Assembly: GCA_002787235.1 (NCBI GenBank)
Contig: PCWG01000028.1
Location: 62,001-126,000 of the forward strand
Origin: Nitrospinae bacterium CG11_big_fil_rev_8_21_14_0_20_45_15
Lineage (GTDB): Bacteria > Nitrospinota > Nitrospinia > Nitrospinales > VA-1
Direction: 5' to 3'
DNA length: 64,000 nucleotides
Program-made: the position numbers and the translations under genes
Part shown: piece by piece, positions 17,442 through 26,718 of the stretch
How the letters are laid out: every line of letters begins with the position of its first letter
Position numbering within the stretch: position 1 is the stretch's first letter
The notes under the pieces: generated by a model
What the model was told of the DNA's origin: nothing
Seen by the model: the letters and a program-made list of their open reading frames with translations, nothing else
Databases searched by the model: none

Positions 17442-18474
17442 TCCGATATTCGTGCACCATGTCCACAACGGCTTTGACATGATCGACGGGGGTGAACTGG
17501 AAAATACCGTGACCGAGATTGAATATATGCCCCGGTCGTCCTTCCGCGCGTTGCATTATATCGAAGACCCTTTCTTTGATAACGGGAATGGGGGCCATCA
17601 ATGCAGACGGGTCGAGATTTCCCTGAATGGGTTGGTCATGACCGAGCGTCTTCCATGCATCGTCGAGGTTGATTCTCCAGTCAAAACTGATGACATCACC
17701 GCCAGCTTGTTTGACAAGATTGAGCATTGGAGAGGTCCCGGTGCTGAAGTTGATGACGGGAACACCGGTTTCTTGTGCGCCTTCGATCACTCGTTTGGTG
17801 TAGGGCAGGATCAATCGTTCGTAATCATAAGGGCTGAGGCAACCGACCCAGCTGTCGAACAATTGCAGAGCTTGTGCGCCTGCATCGACCTGCATTTTCA
17901 AGTAGTCAATGAGAACAGCGCAAACCTTGTCCATCAATTTTTCCCAAAGGTCGGGGCGTTCGAGCATCATCATTTTTGTGTCTTTGAATTCCTTGGATTT
18001 TCCACCTTCAATCATATAACTGCATAAAGTGAAGGGGGCACCGGCAAAACCGATCAAGGGGATTTTACCGTTGATCTCAGACCGCACGATTTTTATGGCA
18101 TCGCCCACAAAGCCCATTTGCTCTTTGGCATTGACGGGGCGAAGGTTGTCGATGTCTTTCTCAGTCTTTACGGGTCGGGGAATGACGGGTCCGTCGCCGA
18201 CTGCAAATTCCAGCCCTGTCCCCATGGGTTCCAGAGGCAGGAGAATGTCGGCAAAAATGATTGCGGCATCGACACCGAGAACATCCAGAGGTTGCAGAGT
18301 CACTTCTGCCGCCAGTTCGGGGGTGTGACACATTTCCAGAAAAGTGTGTTTTTCTTTCAAGTCGCGATAAGCCTTCATGTAGCGACCGGCTTGTCTCATG
18401 AACCAGATGGGCGTGACATCTGTGGTCTCGCCTCGGCATGCTTTCAAAAATCGATATTCGTTATTGGTTTCCAT
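17434..18474 (-). CDS. hemE: Uroporphyrinogen decarboxylase
   Basis: Decarboxylates uroporphyrinogen III to coproporphyrinogen III in haem synthesis. Signatures: PIWFMRQAGRYM near residue 22, the LPLEPMG loop with a preceding D-I-L-L near 80, GFAGAPFTL near 143, and FDSWVG near 205. Length 346 is standard. AGGAG lies 5 bases before its ATG. It leads the hemE-hemH-uvrD run on the minus strand. Confidence 0.95.
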   Translation of the reverse strand: METNNEYRFLKACRGETTDVTPIWFMRQAGRYMKAYRDLKEKHTFLEMCHTPELAAEVTLQPLDVLGVDAAIIFADILLPLEPMGTGLEFAVGDGPVIPRPVKTEKDIDNLRPVNAKEQMGFVGDAIKIVRSEINGKIPLIGFAGAPFTLCSYMIEGGKSKEFKDTKMMMLERPDLWEKLMDKVCAVLIDYLKMQVDAGAQALQLFDSWVGCLSPYDYERLILPYTKRVIEGAQETGVPVINFSTGTSPMLNLVKQAGGDVISFDWRINLDDAWKTLGHDQPIQGNLDPSALMAPIPVIKERVFDIMQRAEGRPGHIFNLGHGIFQFTPVDHVKAVVDMVHEYRNA

Positions 18475-19013
18475 GGGCTCCTGCGGGTAAATTTAAGGAC
18501 AAATGTGAATTATAGACTTTGCCTGAGGCAATTATCAATGGCTTTATTGCGCCCAGAAATTTAGAGATTTATCAGAGTCATAAGGTGAGAAAAAATGCCG
18601 ACGGTTCCTTCTGGGAAAAGTCATACTTGGGGGTCTGAGAGCCTTCAAGTTGGCAGGATGGCTAATGATACGATAAACAAGGTTTCTCTTTCAAGCTGGA
18701 AAACAGATCGTATTCGGGTTGCTGGAGCAGGAAGAGGTCATCATTCGTAACTATTAGGAAAATATGCAGTTGTTAATAGGTTTGAAAAGCAGGTGGGATT
18801 TCTTTTTAATTATTTGAAAATCAATCGATTATTAAAATACTGTCATGCCCGTGTTGGTCAGGGCAATGATGCGGGGATTTCCAGATATCCCTGTATTCCC
18901 CTCTGTTTGTTGAAAAAAATATAGATTTCTTGTGGATTGAACCTGTTAATGTTACAGTGAGATTGCCCGCCATTAAAATAGAATGGGAGGTATATCTTAT
19001 CCATTTTAGCCCC
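18475..19013. other. Intergenic region between divergent hemE and the sphingolipid-like operon
   Basis: About 540 bp AT-rich and holding no gene I can support. It should contain the promoters for both directions. GGGAGG at 18985-18990 is a good ribosome site, but the next start codon in frame (GTG 19014) is 23 bases away, leaving the start of the next gene unsettled. Confidence 0.5.
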
Positions 19014-20351
19014 GTGAGTTTTGTGAAAGACATTCGACAAGAAATCGCCGCTGACAATGAGCTGGATGATGTGCTCCATCGCAAGCGTAACAAAATTATT
19101 TCTCTCCTAAAAACCAAGTTTGATTTTCAGAATGCTCATTTGCGTTCGACTGCAAATAACAACGAAGGTTTGTTGGAAAAATGTAAAAGCTATGACGCTC
19201 CCGATCAAGCCAAAGAATTGGGAATCTATCCTTATTTTCGTGAAATCGAAGCCGCAGAGGGTTCTAAAGTTGTTATTGATGGTAAAAAAGTCGTAACGGT
19301 TTCCACTAACAATTATCTGGGGTTAACGCAAGACCCACGAGTGGTCGAGGCCGCGAAAGATGCGCTCGATCGTTTTGGTGCGGGTTGTACGGGTAGCCGC
19401 TTTCTTAATGGCACTCTGAGTTTGCATAAAAAACTTGAAAACGAACTCGCCAACTTTCTAGGGCGCGAAGATTCGATCGTTATGTCCACGGGTTTTCAAG
19501 CCAATCAAGGAACTATCAGCTGTCTTTTGGGTCGAAAAGATGTGGCTTTTTCTGATCGGGAAAATCACGCCAGTATTTATGAAGGTTGCGCCATTTCTCC
19601 AGGCAAAACGATGCGCTACCATCATAATGATATGGAGCATCTTGAGTATTATCTGAAAAAATACCGCGACGTTCCCGGTAAACTTATTATTACAGATACC
19701 ATTTTCAGTATGAGTGGCGATATCGCCAACCTGCCGGCAATTGTCAAACTTGCAAAAGATTATGGTGCTGTTGTTCTGGTTGATGAAGCGCATGGTTTGG
19801 GTGTCATCGGTGATGGCGGGCGCGGTGTTACCAGCTATTACAATCTGGAAAAAGAAATCGATCTCTATATGGGGACGTTCTCTAAAAGCCTTGGTTCGAT
19901 CGGGGGGTTCATTTCCTCCAATAAAAAGGTCACAGAATACATTCGTCATAAAGCGTCTGCGTTTATATTCACGGCGGCATTGCCGCCCGCTTCGGTTGCG
20001 GGGGTATTGGCGGCATTGGATATTCTCATCAAAGAACCATGGCGTCAGGAAAAACTTGGAGAAAATACTTCCTATATCAAAAAAGGATTTTTCGATATGG
20101 GGTATCAGGTCAATAACAATATTGTTCCTATTGTTCCTATCAAAGTCGGAGACGAAGCACTCACGTTGTTTATGAATCAATTGTTGTTCGAGGACGGCGT
20201 ATTTGCAGGCGTGGCCGTATCTCCCGTGGTTCCATCGCAACAGGCAATGATCCGCACCAGTTTCATGTCCACTCACTCCCGTGAGGATTTGGACTATGTT
20301 TTGAATTCCTTTAAAAAGTTTGGTATCGAGTTAGGAATCATCCATCGCTGA
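19014..20351 (+). CDS. spt: Serine palmitoyltransferase-like AOS-family enzyme
   Basis: PLP-dependent alpha-oxoamine synthase that condenses an amino acid with an acyl thioester. Family signatures: STNNYLGL, GCTGSR, DEAHGLGVIG, and the PLP lysine in GTFSKSLGSIGGF. Within this family it could be serine palmitoyltransferase, glycine C-acetyltransferase or BioF. A GNAT protein, an NAD-dependent reductase, a CDP-alcohol transferase and lipid exporters follow it, which favours the sphingoid-base role (3-ketosphinganine synthesis). A helical N-terminal extension precedes the core. The start is uncertain: GTG 19014 or 19023, or a TTG at 18930 without a ribosome site. Confidence 0.75.
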   Translation: MSFVKDIRQEIAADNELDDVLHRKRNKIISLLKTKFDFQNAHLRSTANNNEGLLEKCKSYDAPDQAKELGIYPYFREIEAAEGSKVVIDGKKVVTVSTNNYLGLTQDPRVVEAAKDALDRFGAGCTGSRFLNGTLSLHKKLENELANFLGREDSIVMSTGFQANQGTISCLLGRKDVAFSDRENHASIYEGCAISPGKTMRYHHNDMEHLEYYLKKYRDVPGKLIITDTIFSMSGDIANLPAIVKLAKDYGAVVLVDEAHGLGVIGDGGRGVTSYYNLEKEIDLYMGTFSKSLGSIGGFISSNKKVTEYIRHKASAFIFTAALPPASVAGVLAALDILIKEPWRQEKLGENTSYIKKGFFDMGYQVNNNIVPIVPIKVGDEALTLFMNQLLFEDGVFAGVAVSPVVPSQQAMIRTSFMSTHSREDLDYVLNSFKKFGIELGIIHR

Positions 20352-20352
20352 T

Positions 20353-21462
20353 ATGCAGATTGAGCTTGTCAAAGTTGCGGGGCGCGACGACCTGGAGCGT
20401 TTCATTGAACTGCCTGGGTGGTTGTACCGTGACGATCCTCATTGGGTTTCTCCCTTAAAATTTGAACGCAAGATTTTTTTTGATCCTAAAAAAAATCCAT
20501 TTTTTGAAACTGCTGAGGTCGAACTTTATCTGGCAATTCAAGATGGAAAAACAGTGGGGCGGATTGCTGTGATTGAAGACCGGACGTACAACGAATTCCA
20601 TAAGGAACGTGTCGGTTTTTTCGGAATGTTCGAATGTATAGAGGACTTCAGTGTTGCGAAACTTCTTTTGAATAAGGCGCATGCCTGGAGTCGGGAACAA
20701 AAATTTGATCGTCTTCGCGGACCCATGAATCTATCAAGCAATCACGAATGTGGTTTGCTGGTCGAAGGGTTTGACAGTGACCCTACTTTTGGAATTCCCT
20801 ACAATCCTCCTTTCTATAAAGAGTTTATGGAACGCTGGGGGCTTGTAAAAGTAAAAGACTTACTCTCCTTCAAGTTGAAGCTGGACAAAATTCCGGAGTA
20901 CCTCGCCCGGGCCACAAAGAAAATACGTCTTCGCAATCACTTCAGCATACGCAGGCTGGACATGAGCCGTTTTGAAAGTGAAGTGCAAACTATTTGGGAT
21001 ATTTACAATTCTGCCTGGAGTAACAACTGGGGATTTTCCCCCATGTCAAAGGCGGAATTCTGGTTTGCAGCAAAAGAGATGAAGAAAATTGTAAATCCGA
21101 GATACTGTTTTATCGCAGAAGTGCATGGTCAGCCTGCCGGTTTTTCATTGACGATTCCAGATGTCAATCAAGCCATCAAGCCGCTCAATGGAAAAATTTT
21201 TCCTTTTGGATGGGCGCAGTTTTTATATGGCATGTGCAAAGTAGATTTTTGGCGAGTTCTGACTCTGGGTGTAAAAAAAAAATATCAAAGGCAGGGTATC
21301 GATGTGCTCATGTATCACGACACCTTTCAGGAGTTTCTTGATAATGGTGTTCCCTATTGTGAAATGTCGTGGATGCTGGAAGACAATGAACCGATGTTGA
21401 TGGCCCTTCGACGGCTGGGCGGCTGGGAATACAAGCGTCATCGAATTTATGAAATCATCTGA
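20353..21462 (+). CDS. YghO-like GNAT acyltransferase (candidate ceramide synthase)
   Basis: A 369-residue protein of the YghO-like GNAT superfamily. Bacterial ceramide synthase of Caulobacter (bCerS) belongs to this group and N-acylates the sphingoid base. Visible features are an N-terminal region with DDPHWVSPL near 25, RGPMNLSSNHECG near 124-136, and a C-terminal GNAT-like section with KKKYQRQGID near 305. It begins 1 bp after the AOS-gene stop and overlaps the next gene by 14 bp, so it is clearly in the same operon. Assignment as ceramide synthase rests on family membership plus context and needs a phylogenetic test. Confidence 0.7.
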   Translation: MQIELVKVAGRDDLERFIELPGWLYRDDPHWVSPLKFERKIFFDPKKNPFFETAEVELYLAIQDGKTVGRIAVIEDRTYNEFHKERVGFFGMFECIEDFSVAKLLLNKAHAWSREQKFDRLRGPMNLSSNHECGLLVEGFDSDPTFGIPYNPPFYKEFMERWGLVKVKDLLSFKLKLDKIPEYLARATKKIRLRNHFSIRRLDMSRFESEVQTIWDIYNSAWSNNWGFSPMSKAEFWFAAKEMKKIVNPRYCFIAEVHGQPAGFSLTIPDVNQAIKPLNGKIFPFGWAQFLYGMCKVDFWRVLTLGVKKKYQRQGIDVLMYHDTFQEFLDNGVPYCEMSWMLEDNEPMLMALRRLGGWEYKRHRIYEII

Positions 21463-22462
21463 AAAACTGGATAGATCCGTTGTCTGCGTAACGGGGGGTA
21501 CCGGATTCATTGGCGGGCACTTGGTCGACGCATTGCTGGAACGCGGTTGCGAAGTGCGGATATTGGTAAGACCCACTAGCTCCCTTCAATATTTGCAGAC
21601 CCGTGGTATTCGTGTTTTTACAGGCGATCTCAATGCAAGTGAACTGCCTGCAAAATGGTTGGATGGGGCGGACTATTTGTTTCATTGCGCCGGTCTCACC
21701 ATCGCAAAGACCCGGGCGGAATTCTTTCGTTGTAATGCGTATGCTTGCGAATCGCTCTATCGTTCTGCTGTTGATTTGGCGGGGAAAACATTGCGGGCTG
21801 TTGTACATTTGAGCAGTCTGGCCTCTGTGGGACCTGCGGAAACGGGACAGACGGTAGACGAGAGTACCGCTTGCAGACCGGTGACGCATTACGGCCAGTC
21901 GAAATTGGCAGGTGAAAAGATAGCTCTGAAATTTGCGAGCGAGCTTCCCATGGTCACTCTTCGTCCGCCGGTGGTTTATGGACCGCGAGAGAAAAATTTT
22001 TTCGAGTATCTCAAGCAATTGGCACGCGGATGGCAAATTCAAATAGGTGCAGGACAACGTTATTTGTCACTCATACATTCGACAGATCTTGTGCGGGCCA
22101 TGATTGTGGCTGCTGAAAATCCACTGGCGGGTGGGGGCCAAACTTTCTTTGTAACAGATGGTGGAAATTATTCATGGGATGATGTGGCCGGGCAAGCGTT
22201 GTCTGTTTTGAATCAAACCGCAAGAAAGATCATCATACCAGAGAGTGCAATGACAGGTTTGGCCCTGTTGCTGGAAGCTGTTCATGTATTTAGAGATTCT
22301 GCACCGCTTCTGGACCGACAGAGAATGATTGATATCCGCCAAAGTGTCTGGACAGCATCGTCAGAAAAGTTTTTTGAGACCTTCCAATTTCATCCCATGT
22401 ATGATCTGAAAGATGGTTTGGAAAACACCTTTGCCTGGCATCTTCAACAACGATGGCTGTGA
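21449..22462 (+). CDS. NAD-dependent epimerase/dehydratase (candidate 3-ketosphinganine reductase)
   Basis: Extended short-chain dehydrogenase of 337 residues. The Rossmann loop is TGGTGFIGG (15-23), the catalytic serine region is HLSSLASVG, and the active Tyr/Lys pair is Y-G-Q-S-K. In Caulobacter the ceramide reductase CerR is of this epimerase-like class and is encoded near spt and bCerS, so the same role is likely here. It could instead be a sugar or hopanoid-type epimerase. It overlaps the GNAT gene by 14 bp. Confidence 0.75.
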   Translation: MKSSEKLDRSVVCVTGGTGFIGGHLVDALLERGCEVRILVRPTSSLQYLQTRGIRVFTGDLNASELPAKWLDGADYLFHCAGLTIAKTRAEFFRCNAYACESLYRSAVDLAGKTLRAVVHLSSLASVGPAETGQTVDESTACRPVTHYGQSKLAGEKIALKFASELPMVTLRPPVVYGPREKNFFEYLKQLARGWQIQIGAGQRYLSLIHSTDLVRAMIVAAENPLAGGGQTFFVTDGGNYSWDDVAGQALSVLNQTARKIIIPESAMTGLALLLEAVHVFRDSAPLLDRQRMIDIRQSVWTASSEKFFETFQFHPMYDLKDGLENTFAWHLQQRWL

Positions 22463-22565
22463 AAAGTGTCCTTTTAATTATTGTAATTCGGCATAATTTT
22501 TTTCATGAATCCAGAGGTTTTTCTGCGTGATTCGTGAATTTTTATATATGCTCTAAAATCAAAGT

Positions 22566-23453
22566 ATGGCCATCCCTCAATCGACCGACCATGTATTGCT
22601 TGATATTGTGGAACCGGTCAATCGCTATTTCCATATTCCTATCTCTTCGAAAATTGTGGATGGATTGAAAAATACTTCGATCACTCCCAATCAGGTCACT
22701 TACATTTCTGTTGCATTGGGCATTGTTTCAGGATTGGCCTTTGCCCAAGGAACACCTGCTGGAATGTTTTTGGGCGGTGTGTGTCTGGAGCTTTCTTTGA
22801 TCTTTGATTGCGTCGATGGCCAGTTGGCTCGTGCGACCGGACAGTCGAGCGAATGGGGCCGCCTTCTGGATGGCATTGGTGGATACATTGCTTACCTTGC
22901 GGTGGTGTGGGGAGTCTGGATTGCTTTTCCTGACCATTCCCTTGCGCTCACCGTCATCACTATTTTCTCTATCCTCAAAGCGATTTCTTTTGATTATTGC
23001 AAACAGTATTTTACCGCAAAAGTTCAAGAGGGAAACGATGGCGCACGCCGAGAAATTTTCAATGCGTACGGTCGTTGGAATGAAAACAGGATTTTTATTT
23101 TGAAGGTGTACTTTTATTATTTGCAATTTCAGCAATGGATTTTTCATGGTCATTGTTCTTCATTGCAAGCTTACGATAAAGAGGCCGAACGCAGAGGGAT
23201 CGGGCATATCTTGACAGAAACGCAACGTCAAGCGTTTTGCCAAAGCATCAAACCCCTGATTTTATTGTGGCGTTGGAACGGACACGAGGTATGCCTTTTC
23301 CTACTCGCGTTGTTCGGTTTGTTTGGTTTTCTGGATTTGATTCTGGACCCACTTGCAGTGGTGATGGCAGTCCAATTTATTCTGACGTTGATTTTGCATC
23401 GCTACCTCATTCCTAAAGAGTCGGTTGATGAAAGTCCTGAGGTAGAAAATTAA
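22566..23453 (+). CDS. CDP-alcohol phosphotransferase-like membrane protein
   Basis: Integral membrane enzyme of the family that transfers a phospho-alcohol from a CDP-linked donor, here plausibly adding a polar head to ceramide or diacylglycerol. The signature D-x2-D-G-x2-A-R-x8-G-x3-D is complete (D81, D84, G85, A88, R89, G98, D102), but the fourth aspartate expected at residue 106 is Gly. That residue is the catalytic base in characterised members. Several membrane segments follow. The gene shares its stop codon (TAATG) with the RND transporter start, showing coupling. Confidence 0.78.
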   Translation: MAIPQSTDHVLLDIVEPVNRYFHIPISSKIVDGLKNTSITPNQVTYISVALGIVSGLAFAQGTPAGMFLGGVCLELSLIFDCVDGQLARATGQSSEWGRLLDGIGGYIAYLAVVWGVWIAFPDHSLALTVITIFSILKAISFDYCKQYFTAKVQEGNDGARREIFNAYGRWNENRIFILKVYFYYLQFQQWIFHGHCSSLQAYDKEAERRGIGHILTETQRQAFCQSIKPLILLWRWNGHEVCLFLLALFGLFGFLDLILDPLAVVMAVQFILTLILHRYLIPKESVDESPEVEN

Positions 23454-25879
23454 TGAAAAATATTTTGAAGTGGTGCTTCCAGAATGTCAGCAAACGTCAC
23501 CCCAAGCGCACTCTTTTGGTCGCGTGTTTGCTCAGTGGTTTTTCTCTTTGGTACGCGATGGGATTGGATTTTGATGCTCGAATGGACAAATTGCTTCCCC
23601 AGAACCTTCCTCTGGTCCAGGAGTTCAATGAAGTAACCACGAAAACAGGAGGTTCGGGGCCGCTGGTGATTGTTCTTGAAGATTTGGAACAAAAAGAAGC
23701 GGAGGTGATTGTTGAAGACCTTGCTTCACGCTTACAATCGATTCCCAAAGTACGATTCGTAGATTTCAAATTACCCAAGGATTTTTTAGAAGACCGTCAG
23801 TTGCTTTTAGTTTCGCGCAAGAATCTGAAAGAACTGTCAGGATTGATGGACGAAGCCATCGATTATGCTCGTGAACAATTTGGAGGATTATTTATATCCG
23901 GGGCAGAAGATTTTAATCCCGAGCGCCTGCAGGCGTTTTCCAGTGCATATCATCTTTTTGAACCACTGAACCCGTATTACAAGGGGAAGCGGAACGAGAA
24001 TTTTTTCGCCAAGGGGAAAAGCAAACGTAATTTTTATATCTTCGTACAACCCGAAGGCACGGTTACGGATACAGATTTCACCGAAAATTTTGTTAAGAAC
24101 ATCCAACAAGTCGTCACAGATTCGGGTTGGAGGAAAAAAATGCCCGGGCTCAAGATTCGACTCACCGGCTCCATAATTGTACGTCTCGAAGAAAATGCGA
24201 TGATTATGGAAGACCTGTCACGCTCGGCAGTCGTCGCGGGTAGTGTGGCTTTATTTGTTATTTATATCTATACCCGTTCCTTGTTTTCATTGCCGTTGAT
24301 TTTTTTCCCTCTGCTTTTATCGATGACCTACACATTTGCTCTGGCACGTTTTTTTGTGGGTGGATTGAACATTATTTCCGGGTTTTTGGTCGCAATACTA
24401 CTCGGACTGGGAATCGATTTTGGAATTCATCTGTATATCCGACTCAAACAAGAATTGCTCAAACAGCAACCCCTTGCCACTGCTCTGGAATTGGTGGTCG
24501 TGCAGGTCGGGCGATCGGGCTTGATGGCAATGCTTACGACAGCGGTAATTTTTTCAATCCTCATCTTTTCGGAATTTAGAGGATTCTCAGAGTTTGGTCT
24601 GATCGCTACGATGGGAATTGTTTCAGCGTTTGTTACTTATTTTTTCGTTTTTCCTGCGTTGGTTTTGTATTTCGATCAAATCCATTGGTTGCGGAAACCC
24701 ACACCACGGATGTTTTCTCTGAAGATATCCAATCTTTATTCCAATACGCCTTATTTCCTCACGGCGTTATTCATTTTGTTAGGAATTGCGAGCCTGTTTC
24801 TTATCCCCGACATAAAGTTTGAATACGATTTTAGAAACTTGCGCGGTGTTTCTCCAGAAGCAGACTATGAAACCAAGACGACGGAAGACTTTGGTTACGC
24901 CTTTTCTCCAACAGTGATTCTTACACCGAAAAAAGAAAACCTGTTTTATATTCATCAGGCACTGGAAAAGATCAAGAATAATAATGGTGAGCGTTCAACC
25001 ATTGGAGCCTGTCAAAGCCTGAATCTTTTCAGCCGCATGGAGTACAACAGCAAAAAAGATATTTTGGATGAAATTCGAGAGAATTTTGAATTGGATGAAG
25101 ACATCATCCTGCTTGCACTGGGTAAAAGCCGAGTCAATCGTTTGAAAGAGTTGTTGGCGGCCAATCCTTTTGATGAGAATCATATTCCTGCGATCATTCG
25201 CAAAAAATTCACGGCAGGGCCAGACTATCTGGCTCTGGTATTTTCTCCTGCAGACAGGAACTTTTTTGATATCCGCAATATCTATCAGTTGGAACGGGAA
25301 ATTACCGAACTGAAGGTAAAGATGAAGAAGGAAAATATTCAACTTTCAGTATTGAATGAAAACCTGCTCGCGGCGAAAGTTATGGACTGGGTGAAGGATA
25401 AAGGTCCGCAGGCCTTTGCGACAGCAGTTGTACTGGTGTTCATACTTTTGCTTTTGGATCTGCAAAATTTTACTCATGCTGTGAAAACGGCTTTGCCCTT
25501 ATTCATCGGTCTGGCTTTGACAGGTGCCTTGATGAGTGTTTTCCAGATCAAGCTCAACTTCATTAATTTTGTGATGTTGCCATCAATTGTCGGTATCATG
25601 GTGGACCACTGTGTTTACCTGACACACCACATCCTGGACTATAATCCAGAAGACAGCATTCGCTCTGTCAAAGAAACCGGCAGTGCTATTTTGCTATCCG
25701 CACTGACGACGCTTGCCGGTTATGCCAGCTTGAACGTGGCGAGTCATTTGGGCATTCGCTCTATCGCTACAATTGTTCAATTAGGGATCATTATATGCAC
25801 CCTGTGCGCTCTGTTTATGATACCGGCACTGTTTGAACTCGACCGTCATCCCTTCAAGCTAAAACGAAAAAATCGCTGA
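23453..25879 (+). CDS. RND/MMPL-superfamily lipid transporter (HpnN-like)
   Basis: An 808-residue inner-membrane exporter of the RND superfamily with two sets of one plus five membrane segments and two large periplasmic loops (about 45-240 and 440-640). The conserved transmembrane helix features are GLGIDFGIHLYIRL near 320 and its counterpart GIMVDHCVYLTHH near 717. The architecture and length fit hopanoid transporter HpnN and MMPL lipid exporters, which move lipids toward the outer membrane. It is coupled to the CDP-alcohol transferase gene, so its cargo is probably the lipid made by the preceding genes. Confidence 0.82.
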   Translation: MKNILKWCFQNVSKRHPKRTLLVACLLSGFSLWYAMGLDFDARMDKLLPQNLPLVQEFNEVTTKTGGSGPLVIVLEDLEQKEAEVIVEDLASRLQSIPKVRFVDFKLPKDFLEDRQLLLVSRKNLKELSGLMDEAIDYAREQFGGLFISGAEDFNPERLQAFSSAYHLFEPLNPYYKGKRNENFFAKGKSKRNFYIFVQPEGTVTDTDFTENFVKNIQQVVTDSGWRKKMPGLKIRLTGSIIVRLEENAMIMEDLSRSAVVAGSVALFVIYIYTRSLFSLPLIFFPLLLSMTYTFALARFFVGGLNIISGFLVAILLGLGIDFGIHLYIRLKQELLKQQPLATALELVVVQVGRSGLMAMLTTAVIFSILIFSEFRGFSEFGLIATMGIVSAFVTYFFVFPALVLYFDQIHWLRKPTPRMFSLKISNLYSNTPYFLTALFILLGIASLFLIPDIKFEYDFRNLRGVSPEADYETKTTEDFGYAFSPTVILTPKKENLFYIHQALEKIKNNNGERSTIGACQSLNLFSRMEYNSKKDILDEIRENFELDEDIILLALGKSRVNRLKELLAANPFDENHIPAIIRKKFTAGPDYLALVFSPADRNFFDIRNIYQLEREITELKVKMKKENIQLSVLNENLLAAKVMDWVKDKGPQAFATAVVLVFILLLLDLQNFTHAVKTALPLFIGLALTGALMSVFQIKLNFINFVMLPSIVGIMVDHCVYLTHHILDYNPEDSIRSVKETGSAILLSALTTLAGYASLNVASHLGIRSIATIVQLGIIICTLCALFMIPALFELDRHPFKLKRKNR

Positions 25880-26030
25880 TTGAATGTTTCCTGCCGTCGC
25901 GTTGGTTTGTCCAGACAGTAACGGACTTTTTGACTTTTTTTGTCAACAAGGAAAAGGTTATTCTGTTCAAGAAGTGGTGGCAGATTTTTTTCTAAAAACA
26001 TGACTCACAATTCTTTAAATTTTATTGATT

Positions 26031-26717
<687 letters not shown>

Positions 26718-26718
26718 A

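Noticed and set aside
18658-18750. 30-codon frame in the hemE/AOS gap
   Set aside because: No ribosome site, no hydrophobic or other pattern; likely chance.
19458-20276. 272-residue minus-strand open frame across the AOS gene
   Set aside because: Shadow of a conserved PLP enzyme; no motif and no start context.
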